From an uncultured Actinomycetes bacterium (GTDB lineage: Bacteria > Actinomycetota > Actinomycetes > Mycobacteriales > Nakamurellaceae), in contig CALANS010000141.1 in NCBI GenBank assembly GCA_937926105.1, positions 3,890-67,889 on the forward strand: a stretch of 64,000 bases of DNA. The letters are read 5' to 3'. The notes under the pieces are model-generated. The model searched no databases. It was not told the origin of the DNA and was given only the letters and a program-made list of their open reading frames with translations. A program made the translations under genes and the position numbers. Shown piece after piece: positions 46,945 to 55,810 of the stretch (positions are counted from its first letter, which is position 1; every line of letters begins with the position of its first letter).

Positions 46945-47028
46945 GGTATTCGAGTGTAGGAAGACCGGCGACACCGATGGCGCGAATCTTCAAGCGGTGG
47001 GTGACGCGACGCCCCTACCGTCATCTCT

Positions 47029-47550
47029 ATGAGCACATCGACCGGCGCCCGCGCCGCCCACGGCAACTACACCGACCACGGCACCCCGAAGGGGTCTACC
47101 ACGCTGACCCCGTTCCTGGCCGTGACCCCGGCCGCGGACGCCATCGCCTTCTACACCGAGGTGTTCGGCGCGATCCTGGTGTCCAGCACCGAGATGCCCG
47201 GACCGGACGGGAGTCCCGCCATCGCACATGCGGTGCTCGACTTCGGCCACGGCCGGTTGGAGCTGGGCGAGCCCAACCCGGCGTTTCACCTCGCAGCCCT
47301 GACCGGCGGCGATGAGGCCGTCTATTCCATGGGGCTGTACTGCCCGGACGTCGACGCCGTGGTGGCCCGAGCCGTTGAGCGCGGCGCCGCGGTGCGCGAG
47401 CCAGCCACCGACTTCGTCTCCGGAGATCGGTTCGCCTCGATCCGAGATCCGTTCGGGGTGCGCTGGTCGGTGATGACCCGGGTGGAGGACATCTCCGACG
47501 AGGAGAGCGGCCGCCGCGTCGCCGAGTGGGCGGCCGGCCTGTCGGGCTGA
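47029..47550 (+). CDS. PhnB-type VOC protein
   Basis: 173 aa. TLTPFLAVTPAADAIAFYTEVFGAILVSSTEM, HAVLDFGHGRLELGEPNPAF, YSMGLYCPDVDAVVARAVERGAAV and IRDPFGVRWSVMTR give the PhnB-like VOC fold. It is divergent from the AraC regulator that may control it. Function unknown. Confidence 0.88.
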   Translation: MSTSTGARAAHGNYTDHGTPKGSTTLTPFLAVTPAADAIAFYTEVFGAILVSSTEMPGPDGSPAIAHAVLDFGHGRLELGEPNPAFHLAALTGGDEAVYSMGLYCPDVDAVVARAVERGAAVREPATDFVSGDRFASIRDPFGVRWSVMTRVEDISDEESGRRVAEWAAGLSG

Positions 47551-47626
47551 TCGGTTCGCCTCGCGTGCGGCCGTGCGCGACCCGGCCGGTCACGAGCACG
47601 GTGATCCCGGGCGATAGGGTCGGCGC

Positions 47627-48724
47627 ATGCTTGATCGTCACCTGTTCGGCCCGGGTCCGTCCAATGCCTACCCGGAGGCCACCGCCGCGCTGGCCGCGCC
47701 CATGCTCGGTCATCTGGACCCGGCGTTCTTGGAGATCATGGACTCGGCCTGCGACGGGCTGCGCACCGTGTTCGGCACCGAGAACCGGCGCACCCTGCCG
47801 CTGTCGGCGACGGGGTCGGCCGGCATGGAGGCATCGTTCGTCAACACCGTGCACGACGGGGACGTGGTGGTCGTCGGGGTGAACGGGCTGTTCGGCGAGC
47901 GAATGTGTGACGTGGCGGCCCGGTGCGGCGCCGAGGTGGTGCGGGTGGACCACGAGTGGGGGACACCGATCGACGCCGAGCGGATGGCTGCCGCGCACCC
48001 GAGCCCGGCGATCATGGCGGCGGTGCACGCCGAGACCTCCACCGGGGTGCGCTCCGACATCGCCGCGCTGGGCGCGGTCAAGGGTGACGCGCTGCTGGTG
48101 GTGGACGCCGTCACCTCCATCGGCGGGATCGAGATCGCCGCCGATGCCTGGGGAATCGACGTCGCCTACGCGGGCAGCCAGAAGTGTCTGGGGGTCGCCC
48201 CGGGCCTGGCGCCGTTCACCATCAACGACCGGGCGTTCGCGCGGCGTGTCGGGCACCCGCGTTCCTGGTATCTGGATCTGGGCCTGCTGGGCGGGTACGT
48301 CGGGGAGGCCGCCCACACCCGGCAGCGTACGTACCACCACACGGCGCCGACCGCGATGGTGGCCAGCCTGCAGGCGGCCCTGCGGGCGATCCTGGACGAA
48401 GGCCTTGAGCGGGTCTTCGCCCGGCACGCCGAGGCCGGCCGCATCCTGACCGACGGCCTACAGGAGATGGGCCTGGAGCTGTTCGCGGCCGAGGGATACC
48501 GGCTGCCGGAATTGACCACCGTGAAGGTTCCGGCGGGTGTTGACTCCGCCGCGGTGCGCGGCTATCTGCTCGGCACGCACAACATTGAGATCGGTGCCGG
48601 GGCAGGAAAGTTCGCCTCCACGGTGTGGAGAATCGGCATGATGGGGCACAATGCCCGCCCGGACCGGGCGCTGCTGATGCTGGCCGCACTCAAGGACGCG
48701 CTGGATCACGTCGGTCGGGTCTGA
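47627..48724 (+). CDS. Class V aminotransferase (alanine-glyoxylate type)
   Basis: 365 aa. LFGPGPSNAYPEATAALAAPMLGHLDP is the AGT N-terminus. TGSAGMEASFVNTV, HAETSTGV, LLVVDAVTSIGGI and AGSQKCLG hold the PLP contacts, with the Schiff-base Lys at about 186. RIGMMGHNA is the C-terminal mark of the group. It probably makes glycine from glyoxylate or uses Ser/pyruvate. Cytosolic PLP dimer. The neighbours are unrelated. Confidence 0.93.
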   Translation: MLDRHLFGPGPSNAYPEATAALAAPMLGHLDPAFLEIMDSACDGLRTVFGTENRRTLPLSATGSAGMEASFVNTVHDGDVVVVGVNGLFGERMCDVAARCGAEVVRVDHEWGTPIDAERMAAAHPSPAIMAAVHAETSTGVRSDIAALGAVKGDALLVVDAVTSIGGIEIAADAWGIDVAYAGSQKCLGVAPGLAPFTINDRAFARRVGHPRSWYLDLGLLGGYVGEAAHTRQRTYHHTAPTAMVASLQAALRAILDEGLERVFARHAEAGRILTDGLQEMGLELFAAEGYRLPELTTVKVPAGVDSAAVRGYLLGTHNIEIGAGAGKFASTVWRIGMMGHNARPDRALLMLAALKDALDHVGRV

Positions 48725-48750
48725 CGCTGCGGGCCGGACCGGGCGCCGCG

Positions 48751-49314
48751 TCACTGCCTGATCGGTCGCAGGTACTGCCGGCACACGTATACTCGCCGGA
48801 ACCGTTGCCGCATCTGCTCTTCCGAGTCGATGGCGGCGTGCATGAACGCCGTCACCGGCGCGGACAGGCCCTGTGGTGTGGCGAATCCGTCCCCGGGTTC
48901 GTCCCACGACTTGTACACGTGCAGGTACCGGTAATTCTCCACGAAACCCCGTGCCCGGTACCAGGAGTTGGCGGCGGCGTCCTCCCGGGTCCAGGCGTCG
49001 AGGGTGGTGACCGGGCTCGGCAGCGCGGCCAGGGCCGCCTGCAGGAGGGCGGTGGCGAGTCCGCCGCGCTGCGCGTCCGGTCGGACGGCGATCGAGTCGA
49101 TGGTGGCTGCCGGGCCGTCGATGGTGACGTCGATCAGCCCCAGGACCTCGTCACCGCCTGATTCGCCGGTCACGGCAACCAGCGCGACGCCCAGGTCGTC
49201 GCCTGCCGGCCGTGCGACGTAGACGTCGTCGTAGTAGCAGGTCTCGGCAAAGCTGAGCAGTCGGCAGCGCAGCCAGGAGCGCTCGTCGGCGGGGTGGTAG
49301 GTGCGTATCTGCAT
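48751..49314 (-). CDS. GNAT-family N-acetyltransferase
   Basis: 187 aa from ATG 49314. IRTYHPADERSWLRCRLLSFAET, VLGLIDVTIDGPAATIDSIAVRPDAQRGGLATALLQAAL (acetyl-CoA loop altered to QRGGLA) and SWYRARGFVENYRYLHVYKS define the fold. The last 40 residues (STGMP-type tail, RVYVCRQYLRPI) occur in a known subgroup. Acceptor unknown. Its stop faces that of the aminotransferase gene 26 bp away. Confidence 0.9.
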   Translation of the reverse strand: MQIRTYHPADERSWLRCRLLSFAETCYYDDVYVARPAGDDLGVALVAVTGESGGDEVLGLIDVTIDGPAATIDSIAVRPDAQRGGLATALLQAALAALPSPVTTLDAWTREDAAANSWYRARGFVENYRYLHVYKSWDEPGDGFATPQGLSAPVTAFMHAAIDSEEQMRQRFRRVYVCRQYLRPIRQ

Positions 49315-49501
49315 GAGTGTTCCGTCCGGTTGCGATGGAGCAGGAGAGTGCCAGCAGGGGGCCGGGCAGGACATCGGCGCGGCCACCACCGGATCAGCGG
49401 AACATGAGGGCAGCATAGCGGCCAGCCGTCAACGGTCCCGCCTCAGGACACGCCGCGCACCGGGTTGCGGGTCGGGCGGTCGGCCTGCCATCGTGTGCCT
49501 G

Positions 49502-51478
49502 ATGCCCGTTCCGACCACCAGCCCGCTGGCGACCGGTGTGTTCGATGCGCTGCGCCAGATGCCGCCCGCGGCGTACTTCGCCATGGTGCTCGCCGTCAGC
49601 GTGCTCTGCCAATGGATCGCCTGGCGGCTGCGCATCCCGTCGATTCTGCTGCTGCTGGTGGTCGGTTTCGGCATCGGGCAGGTGGTGAGCGGCGAGGACG
49701 TGCTGGGTCACGACATCCTGTTCGACGGGGTCAGCCTGCTGGTCGGCATCATCCTGTTCGAGGGCAGCATGTCGCTGCGCGTCAAGCAACTCACCGGGCT
49801 GGGCAAGCCGGTACGAAGGCTGTGCAGCGTGACGGTGCTGCTGGCCTGGACGATGATCACCGTCACCGCCTGGGCGCTCGGGTTCGATCTGCGGGTGGCG
49901 CTGCTGATCGGTGCGATCCTGGTGGTGACGGGGCCGACGGTGATCAACCCGATCCTGCGGTCGCTGCGCCCGACCCGGCGGGTCTCTTCGCTGCTGCGCT
50001 GGGAAGGCATCGTCGTCGATCCGATCGGTGCGGTGCTGGCGCTGCTGGTTTTCCAGGCGGTGGCCGCCGGGGAACCCGGGTTGGCCTTCACCTCGGTGCT
50101 CCTGGTGCTGGCCAAGACCGTCGTCATCGCCGTGGTGATCGCGGTACTGCTGGGTGTGACGCTGGAGATGCTGATGCGCCGGCGCGCGATCCCGGACTTC
50201 CTGCATGGCGCGATCTTTCTCGCCGCGGCCGTGGTGGCGCTGGTGGCCTCCAATGCGCTGCAGTCGGAGAGCGGACTGCTGACGGTCACGTTGCTGGGCA
50301 TCTACCTGGGCAACCGGCCCGCGCTGCACCTGGAGCAGGTCGCCGAGTTCACCGAGCACCTGCAGGTGCTGTTCGTGGGTGCGCTGTTTATCGTGCTGGC
50401 CGGCCGGGTCACCCCGTCGGAGTTGGCGGCGGTGGCGCCGACCGCATTGATTTTCGTGGCCGTCCTGGTGCTGGTGGTGCGGCCGGTCAGTGTGCTGGTT
50501 GGCCTGGCCGGCACCAGGGTGAGTCGGCGGGAGCGCACCCTGCTGGCGGGCATGGCGCCCCGCGGGGTGGTCGCGGCGGCGGTGACGAGCATTTTCGCGC
50601 TGGGCTTCGGGCAGGCAGCCGGCACCCTATCGGAGCGGGCCCAGGCGGCGGTCGGGCCGGACCGGGATGCGCTGCTGGCCCAGTCGCGGGACCTGGCCGC
50701 GCTGGCCACCCAGGCGGAAAGGATGGTGCCGTTGGTGTTCCTGGTGATCGTCGTCACCGTCACCATCTACGGCATCGGCGTCAACCGGTTCGCCGAGCGG
50801 CTGCGGCTTGCCTCGGCCAATCCGCAGGGGGTGCTGTTCGCTGGGGTAACCGGGTGGGTGGTCGACACGGCGGTGCTGTTGCGCGAGGCAGATGTCCCGG
50901 TGCTGATCGTCGCCCGCAACAGCGCGACGTTGGCGCCGGCGCGACGGGCGGGGCTGGCGACCGTGACGGCGAACATCCTGTCCGAGTTCGCCGTGAAGGA
51001 TCTGGACGTCTCGGGGTTGGGGTACTTCGTGGCGTGCACGCCGGAGGACGAGGTGAACGCCACCGCGGCTCGGCAGTTCGCCCGGATATTTGGTGGCGCT
51101 AACACGTTTCAGCTGCACCGGGACGGGGACTCGGTCGGTACCGGCGACGAGCGCCGGGACACCGCGGGGCACCTGTCTGCCCGGTATGCCTTCCTGCCGG
51201 CGCTGTCCCGGGAGGAGCTGAACCGGCGAGTCGAGCATGGTATGGCGGTGACGAGGATCGATCTGGGTCCGGAGTTCACCCTGCAGGACTTCGCCACCCG
51301 CTATGGGGACGATGCGGTGATCCTGTTCGTGCAGCGCTCGCCGGGTTCGGTGGAGCTGGCACATCGGCGCACCAAGCTGCCGACCGACACAGGCACACTG
51401 ATTGCGCTGGTGCCCCTGCGGGATCGGCCGTCGCACGAACCGGAAAACGTGGCGACGGGAGGGGAGCCGAGCGGATAA
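49502..51478 (+). CDS. CPA1-type Na+/H+ antiporter with C-terminal TrkA-like domain
   Basis: 658 aa from ATG 49502. Twelve or so helices (about 20-430) with ILVVTGPTVINPILRSLRP and VVDPIGAVLALLVFQ in place of the ND/DD ion-binding region. MAPRGVVAAAVTSIFAL is a CPA hallmark. The soluble tail (about 440-640) has a TrkA-N/RCK-like Rossmann part (GVLFAGVTGWVVDTAVLLREADVPVLIVARN) with a weak nucleotide loop. Probably exports Na+ or K+ in exchange for protons. Ion specificity is unknown. Confidence 0.92.
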   Translation: MPVPTTSPLATGVFDALRQMPPAAYFAMVLAVSVLCQWIAWRLRIPSILLLLVVGFGIGQVVSGEDVLGHDILFDGVSLLVGIILFEGSMSLRVKQLTGLGKPVRRLCSVTVLLAWTMITVTAWALGFDLRVALLIGAILVVTGPTVINPILRSLRPTRRVSSLLRWEGIVVDPIGAVLALLVFQAVAAGEPGLAFTSVLLVLAKTVVIAVVIAVLLGVTLEMLMRRRAIPDFLHGAIFLAAAVVALVASNALQSESGLLTVTLLGIYLGNRPALHLEQVAEFTEHLQVLFVGALFIVLAGRVTPSELAAVAPTALIFVAVLVLVVRPVSVLVGLAGTRVSRRERTLLAGMAPRGVVAAAVTSIFALGFGQAAGTLSERAQAAVGPDRDALLAQSRDLAALATQAERMVPLVFLVIVVTVTIYGIGVNRFAERLRLASANPQGVLFAGVTGWVVDTAVLLREADVPVLIVARNSATLAPARRAGLATVTANILSEFAVKDLDVSGLGYFVACTPEDEVNATAARQFARIFGGANTFQLHRDGDSVGTGDERRDTAGHLSARYAFLPALSREELNRRVEHGMAVTRIDLGPEFTLQDFATRYGDDAVILFVQRSPGSVELAHRRTKLPTDTGTLIALVPLRDRPSHEPENVATGGEPSG

Positions 51479-51487
51479 CGTCGGTCT

Positions 51488-52240
51488 GTGGCCGATCCCC
51501 TCTTCGACGATCCGCGACTGGCGGCAACCTACGACCCGCTCGACCCCGATCGCAGCGACCTCGATGCCTACCTGGCCATGGTCGACGAATTCGGCGCCCG
51601 CAACGTACTCGACATCGGCTGCGGCACCGGGACCTTCGCGTGCCTGCTGGCCGAGCGCGGGATCTCGGTCACGGGAGTGGACCCGGCAGCAGCATCCCTG
51701 GAGATTGCGCGAAGAAAGCCCCACGCCGAGCAGGTGCACTGGATCCACGGCGACGCCACCGAACTGCCACCCCTGCAGGTGGATCTGGCGACCATGACGG
51801 CCAACGTGGCGCAGGTCTTTCTGACCGATGCGGACTTCGCGGCCACCCTGCGCGGCATCCGGGCGGCGCTGCGCCCTGGCGCCCGGTTGGTGTTCGAGAC
51901 CAGGGATCCCGCACGCAGGGCATGGTTGGACTGGGATCGGGTACACACCGACACCACCGCGGATATTCCGGGTATCGGGCGGGTGCGCACCTGGTGTGAC
52001 CTGCGGTCCGTGGACGGCGGCGTGGACACCGCGGGCGGGCTGCTGGTGGGGTTCCAGTGGACCACCGAATTCGGAGCCGACGGCGACGTTCTGACCTCGG
52101 ATTCCCTACTTCGGTTCCGCAGCATGCCCGAAATCGACGCGCTGCTCGCGAGTGCTGGCTTCGCTATCGACGAGGTACGCGACGCCCCCGATCGGCCGGG
52201 CCGGGAGTTTGTGGTCGTCGCGACTGCCACCGCGCCCTGA
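51488..52240 (+). CDS. Class I SAM-dependent methyltransferase
   Basis: 250 aa from GTG 51488, 9 bp after the antiporter stop. Motif I VLDIGCGTGTFACLLAERG, then VTGVDPAAASLEIARRK (motif II Asp), HGDATELPP and a post-motif RAALRPGARLVFETRDPARRAW. Acts on a small molecule. The acceptor is unknown. May be translated from the antiporter transcript. Confidence 0.92.
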   Translation: MADPLFDDPRLAATYDPLDPDRSDLDAYLAMVDEFGARNVLDIGCGTGTFACLLAERGISVTGVDPAAASLEIARRKPHAEQVHWIHGDATELPPLQVDLATMTANVAQVFLTDADFAATLRGIRAALRPGARLVFETRDPARRAWLDWDRVHTDTTADIPGIGRVRTWCDLRSVDGGVDTAGGLLVGFQWTTEFGADGDVLTSDSLLRFRSMPEIDALLASAGFAIDEVRDAPDRPGREFVVVATATAP

Positions 52241-52324
52241 CGCTGGCATCGGCCGCGCCGCCCGCGTCGTCAGCGCTCTCGTGGGCTGCGGCATCCCGGC
52301 GGCGGATCGAGCCGGTTCGAGCGC

Positions 52325-53353
52325 TCATCGGATGCCGAAGATCTTGACGAACATGGGGGTATCCATCAGGGTGTGCGGAGCGATGGCGTGGTAGGCCCAC
52401 ACATGTGTCCATGCGTTGGCCGAGCGGATCGTGATGAATGCCTTGAACATCCCCGGTCCTGTGTAGAAGAGCAGCACGAACAACACCGACAGCACCGCGT
52501 CGGCCGGTGAGCGGAACGAGGTCCATCCGTCCAGGATGTGCAGCAGCGCGTAGGTGATCCCGCCGAGAATGACTGCCGCGGGGACGGATCCGGTCAGCTT
52601 GAGGTAGCGCGGGACCAGAATGCACGCCACGAACACCATTGTGGGCAGCACCGTTCCGGCGAAGGACAGCAGGAATGTCAGCGGGGCGCCCAGCAGCACC
52701 TGCCGGCCGGACAGATCGAATATCTGGTCATTCAGCGACAGCTGCACCGTCGACTCGACCAGCAGCACCACCACGATGAGCAGCAGATCCGCCCTTCTGT
52801 CGACGGAGCGCAGGTTGAGTTGCTCGGCGGAGTAGCGCCGTCGGAAGTAGACCATCGGCACGATCACGTAGACCGCCAGGTTGTACAGCGCCCACGTGAT
52901 GGCCTCGGCGGGGACGACGGGCTGTCCGGTGCGCACCACCATGCCGTCCAGGTGGAAGCCGATGGCGTGGAATGCCAGCGCACGCCCGAGCACATAGCCC
53001 CCGAGCATGGCGAGCACCCCGTAGCCGAGGGTCAGTGACGTCTCGCGGGCGGCGGTCGCCCGGCTGGGTACTCGGCCGGCGATGTCAGGGACCGAGCGGC
53101 GCCGGGTCAGCAGGTGCACCACGATCATCAGCGCGAACACCTCGAGATACATGGCATCTGTCTGCACGATGACCCCGGCCGTCGGGGGTCGGGCCAGCGT
53201 CGAGGCGTGGAACGGAAGGTGACCGCCGCCCCATGCGAGGAGCGCGAGGGTGACCAGCGCCCACCCGCCGAGCGCCCACCAGACGCTGCGTCGGCGTAGC
53301 AGGCTCCTGCGGTGAACGCGGACGACGGCCGAACGGTCGGGGGGCTGTGGCAT
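52325..53353 (-). CDS. CPBP-like multi-helix membrane protein
   Basis: 342 aa from ATG 53353. Eight or so hydrophobic helices. EAITWALYNLAVYVIVPMVYFRRRY, ITYALLHILDGWTSF and THVWAYHAIAPHTLMDTP line up loosely with the conserved Glu and two His segments of CPBP (Abi) intramembrane proteases, but the canonical EExxxR is not intact. It begins 45 bp from the divergent TetR regulator, which probably controls it. A role in envelope protein or bacteriocin immunity is speculative. Confidence 0.65.
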   Translation of the reverse strand: MPQPPDRSAVVRVHRRSLLRRRSVWWALGGWALVTLALLAWGGGHLPFHASTLARPPTAGVIVQTDAMYLEVFALMIVVHLLTRRRSVPDIAGRVPSRATAARETSLTLGYGVLAMLGGYVLGRALAFHAIGFHLDGMVVRTGQPVVPAEAITWALYNLAVYVIVPMVYFRRRYSAEQLNLRSVDRRADLLLIVVVLLVESTVQLSLNDQIFDLSGRQVLLGAPLTFLLSFAGTVLPTMVFVACILVPRYLKLTGSVPAAVILGGITYALLHILDGWTSFRSPADAVLSVLFVLLFYTGPGMFKAFITIRSANAWTHVWAYHAIAPHTLMDTPMFVKIFGIR

Positions 53354-53398
53354 GGACCGACTATACGACTGTATGGTCCACGTGTATAGTTCCAGTGT
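53353..53398. promoter_or_regulatory. TetR operator region between divergent genes
   Basis: The 45-bp gap contains nested dyads: ACTATAC (53360-53366) with GTATAGT (53384-53390), ATAC (53363-53366) with GTAT (53371-53374), and TGGACC (53353-53358) with GGTCCA (53375-53380). A further GTGTATGG (53395-53402) overlaps the TetR start. This is typical of autoregulation and of control of the membrane-protein gene. Confidence 0.6.
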
Positions 53399-54010
53399 AT
53401 GGAGCTCCGTGGGACGACACCCGCCGTCAAGCAACGACTGATCGCGGCCTTTCTGGACATCACGGCATCCCGCGGCATCGACCAGGCGACCATGCGCGAG
53501 GTCGCGAAGCAGGCGGGGGTGTCGGTCGGCAGCGTGCAGTACTACTGCCGCACCCGGGACGAGATGCTGGTCATCGTCTTTGAACACGTGATGGACCGGA
53601 TCGTGGCCCGTGGCGAGGCCATCGCGCGCTCCGGACCGGTGGGCTCGGTCATCCGGGCGTATGCCCGGGAATTCCTTCCGTTGGACGCGCCGCGCGCCGA
53701 CGAGCAGCGGGTCTACCTGGCCTTCGTCGCGCGAGCCGCGGTGATGCCGGCGCTGGCCAAGGTCCAGCATGCCCTCACGGCACGCCTGCGGTCCGCGTGC
53801 GTTGAGGCCTTCCAGCTTGCGCAGCAGCGCGGCGAGGCGCGCTCGCAGTTCGACGCCGACATCGCTGCCCACGCCACCATCGCCTTGCTGGACGGCCTGC
53901 TGGTGCACCTGCTGACCGATCCGGATGCCCTGTCGCCCGAGACGGCGCTGGCGATCCTGGACGATCACCTCGGCCGGTACGTCGCCATCGGCCGCCCAGA
54001 CCGAGGGTGA
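53399..54010 (+). CDS. TetR-family transcriptional regulator
   Basis: 203 aa. The HTH is at about 10-55 (VKQRLIAAFLDITASRGIDQATMREVAKQAGVSVGSVQYYCRTRDEML). The C-terminal ligand domain resembles BetI/TetR_C_6, with a PVGSVIRAYAREFLPLDAPRADEQRVYLAF segment. It is divergent from the CPBP-like gene, with dyads in the gap. The inducer is unknown. Confidence 0.92.
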   Translation: MELRGTTPAVKQRLIAAFLDITASRGIDQATMREVAKQAGVSVGSVQYYCRTRDEMLVIVFEHVMDRIVARGEAIARSGPVGSVIRAYAREFLPLDAPRADEQRVYLAFVARAAVMPALAKVQHALTARLRSACVEAFQLAQQRGEARSQFDADIAAHATIALLDGLLVHLLTDPDALSPETALAILDDHLGRYVAIGRPDRG

Positions 54011-54183
54011 CGGGGCAATCCTCGCGCCTGCTGCAGCGGCAGGGGCGGTGACGAAAGCCACCGTGGCACGGCACCCCCTCGTGAGAGACTCGAAGGACCA
54101 TCCGGCTCGGGCGATTCGCCCGGCCACCGGACGAGGCACGTCGTACCCGGCCCGACAAGACGACGTGATACGGGAGCCTCGTC

Positions 54184-54465
54184 ATGGGACAAGTGGTACA
54201 GATCATCGGTTCGCTGCTGGTGCTGGCCGGATTCATCCTCGCTCAGCGCGGCGTGCTGAAGCCGGCCTCGCTGGTCTACCTGGTGCTCAACCTCGTTGGC
54301 TCCGGCGTCCTGGCGGTCGATGCCGCGCTCGGTCGCCAGTGGGGATTCCTGCTACTAGAGGGTGTGTGGGCGGTCGTGTCTGCGGTCGGCCTGGCCGGCG
54401 CGCTGGGCCGGCGGGTGCGTCGCGTAGAGTTGGTCCCGACACGGGAGTCCGGTGCGCCGGACTGA
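54184..54465 (+). CDS. CBU_0592-family small membrane protein
   Basis: 93 aa. VQIIGSLLVLAGFILAQRG, SLVYLVLNLVGSGVLAVDAALGRQWGFLLLEGVWAVVSAVGLAGALG form three helices with a conserved N-x3-G-x4 between helices 2 and 3. The family often accompanies transporters in actinobacteria. The role is unknown. Its last 11 codons lie inside the TPP aptamer, and its TGA (54463-54465) is part of the conserved CTGAGA of the THI element. Confidence 0.8.
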   Translation: MGQVVQIIGSLLVLAGFILAQRGVLKPASLVYLVLNLVGSGVLAVDAALGRQWGFLLLEGVWAVVSAVGLAGALGRRVRRVELVPTRESGAPD

Positions 54466-54526
54466 GAGAGGGGCACGGAGCCCCTGACCGTCGAACCTGA
54501 TCCGGGTCATGCCGGCGAAGGGACGT
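54432..54526 (+). ncRNA. TPP riboswitch (THI element)
   Basis: Conserved aptamer text: CTGAGA at 54462-54467, then GGGGCACGGAGCCCC as a stem, then ACCTGATCCGGGTCATGCC from 54495 and GCGAAGGGA to 54523. P1 pairs GTCCC (54433-54437) with GGGAC (54520-54524). CCGG/CCGG (54450-54453 and 54457-54460, boundaries approximate) forms the P3 arm. It lies 41 nt upstream of thiB and would bind thiamine pyrophosphate to turn off uptake. Confidence 0.95.
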
Positions 54527-54541
54527 CCTCTCGCACAAACC

Positions 54542-54567
54542 CCGTGCCCGATAACAAGGGGCACCAG
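54542..54567 (+). promoter_or_regulatory. Shine-Dalgarno-sequestering hairpin, riboswitch expression platform
   Basis: GTGCCC (54544-54549) pairs with GGGCAC (54559-54564) across a 9-nt loop and covers the thiB ribosome-binding site AAGGGG (54556-54561). The same left strand, CCGTGCCC (54542-54549), is also complementary to GGGCACGG inside the aptamer (54471-54478). This allows a ligand-dependent switch at translation initiation. No U-tract is seen, so termination is less likely. Confidence 0.65.
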
Positions 54568-55794
54568 ATGAGCATCGTCACACGATCCCGATCACGCGGC
54601 GCCGGGCGGATGGCCGCCGTGGCACTTGCCGCCGCCACCGCGATGGTGCTGGCTGCCTGCGGCGGCGGGGGTTCGGCCGGGTCTGGCCCGTCCGGCACCA
54701 GCCCGTCCAGCACCGGTCCGTCCAGCACCGCCGGGTCCAGCCCGTCCGGCGCAGATCAGTCGGGATCGCCCACGGCCGGGTCGTCCGCCCCCGGACCGTC
54801 CTCGCCAGCTGGGTCGTCCGGCGCGAGCGCCACGACCGGCGGCACCGTCACGCTGATTACCCACGACTCGTTCGCGGTGGACAAGAAGACCCTGGCCGAC
54901 TTCGAGGCCTCCTCCGGCATCACCGTCAAGATCCTCGCGCAGGGCGACGCCGGCGCCATGGTCAGCAAGCTGATCCTGACCAAGGACAACCCGCTGGGCG
55001 ACGCCGTTTTCGGCATCGACAACACGTTCGCCTCCAAGGCATTGGACGCCGGTGTGCTCGCGCCGTACACGTCACCGCTGGCCGGCGGCGGCTCGGACAA
55101 GTACTCCATCGACCCGGAGCACCGACTCACCGCGATCGACTACGGCGATGTGTGCGTCAACGTCGACCATCGGTACTTCGCCGACCATCACCTTGCCGAA
55201 CCGAAGACCTACGAGGACCTGGCCAAGCCCGAGTACCAGAACCTGATGGTGACGGAGGATCCGGCCACATCCTCTCCCGGGCTGGCGTTCCTGCTCGGCA
55301 CCATCGCGCACTTCGGTGACAATGGATGGCAGCAGTACTGGACCTCGTTGCAGGGCAACGGTATCAAGGTCGACTCTGGCTGGACCGACGCCTACACCGT
55401 CGACTTCTCCGGCTCCAGCGGCAAGGGCGACCGGCCACTGGTGGTGTCCTACGCGTCGTCCCCGCCGGACGAGGTGCAAAAGGGCATGACCTCCGCCCCG
55501 ACCGGGGCCTTGCTCGGCACCTGCTTCCGGCAGATCGAGTACGCGGGCGTGCTGGCCGGAGCGAAGAATCCGGCGGCGGCCGGGAAGGTGGTCGACTTCC
55601 TGCTGTCCAAGGCGTTCCAGGAGCAGGTGCCTGGCCAGATGTATGTCTACCCGGTGGACGCGTCGGTGTCACTACCTGCCGACTGGGCGAAATACGCTCC
55701 GGCGGCGAAGGATCCGGCGACGCTCGATCCGGAGACCATCGGCAAGAACCGGGCGCAGTGGATCGCCGACTGGTCGGACCTGATGCAGGGCTAG
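54568..55794 (+). CDS. thiB: Thiamine ABC transporter substrate-binding lipoprotein
   Basis: 408 aa from ATG 54568 (AAGGGG 6 nt upstream; GTG 54544 would place the SD inside the gene). Signal peptide with lipobox VLAAC (Cys about 28), then a Gly/Ser/Pro linker of about 60 residues. The ThiB binding fold follows: TVTLITHDSFAVDKKTLADFEASSGITVKILAQGDAGAMVSKLILTKDNPLGDAVFGIDNTF, IDYGDVCVNVDHRYF. It captures thiamine outside the membrane for ThiPQ. First gene of the riboswitch-controlled operon. Confidence 0.94.
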   Translation: MSIVTRSRSRGAGRMAAVALAAATAMVLAACGGGGSAGSGPSGTSPSSTGPSSTAGSSPSGADQSGSPTAGSSAPGPSSPAGSSGASATTGGTVTLITHDSFAVDKKTLADFEASSGITVKILAQGDAGAMVSKLILTKDNPLGDAVFGIDNTFASKALDAGVLAPYTSPLAGGGSDKYSIDPEHRLTAIDYGDVCVNVDHRYFADHHLAEPKTYEDLAKPEYQNLMVTEDPATSSPGLAFLLGTIAHFGDNGWQQYWTSLQGNGIKVDSGWTDAYTVDFSGSSGKGDRPLVVSYASSPPDEVQKGMTSAPTGALLGTCFRQIEYAGVLAGAKNPAAAGKVVDFLLSKAFQEQVPGQMYVYPVDASVSLPADWAKYAPAAKDPATLDPETIGKNRAQWIADWSDLMQG

Positions 55795-55810
55795 GACGGT
55801 CCGCCCGGCC

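Noticed and set aside
54544..54567. GTG 54544 as thiB start
   Set aside because: It would place the AAGGGG ribosome-binding site inside the gene and precede the signal peptide by eight non-family residues; ATG 54568 is better.
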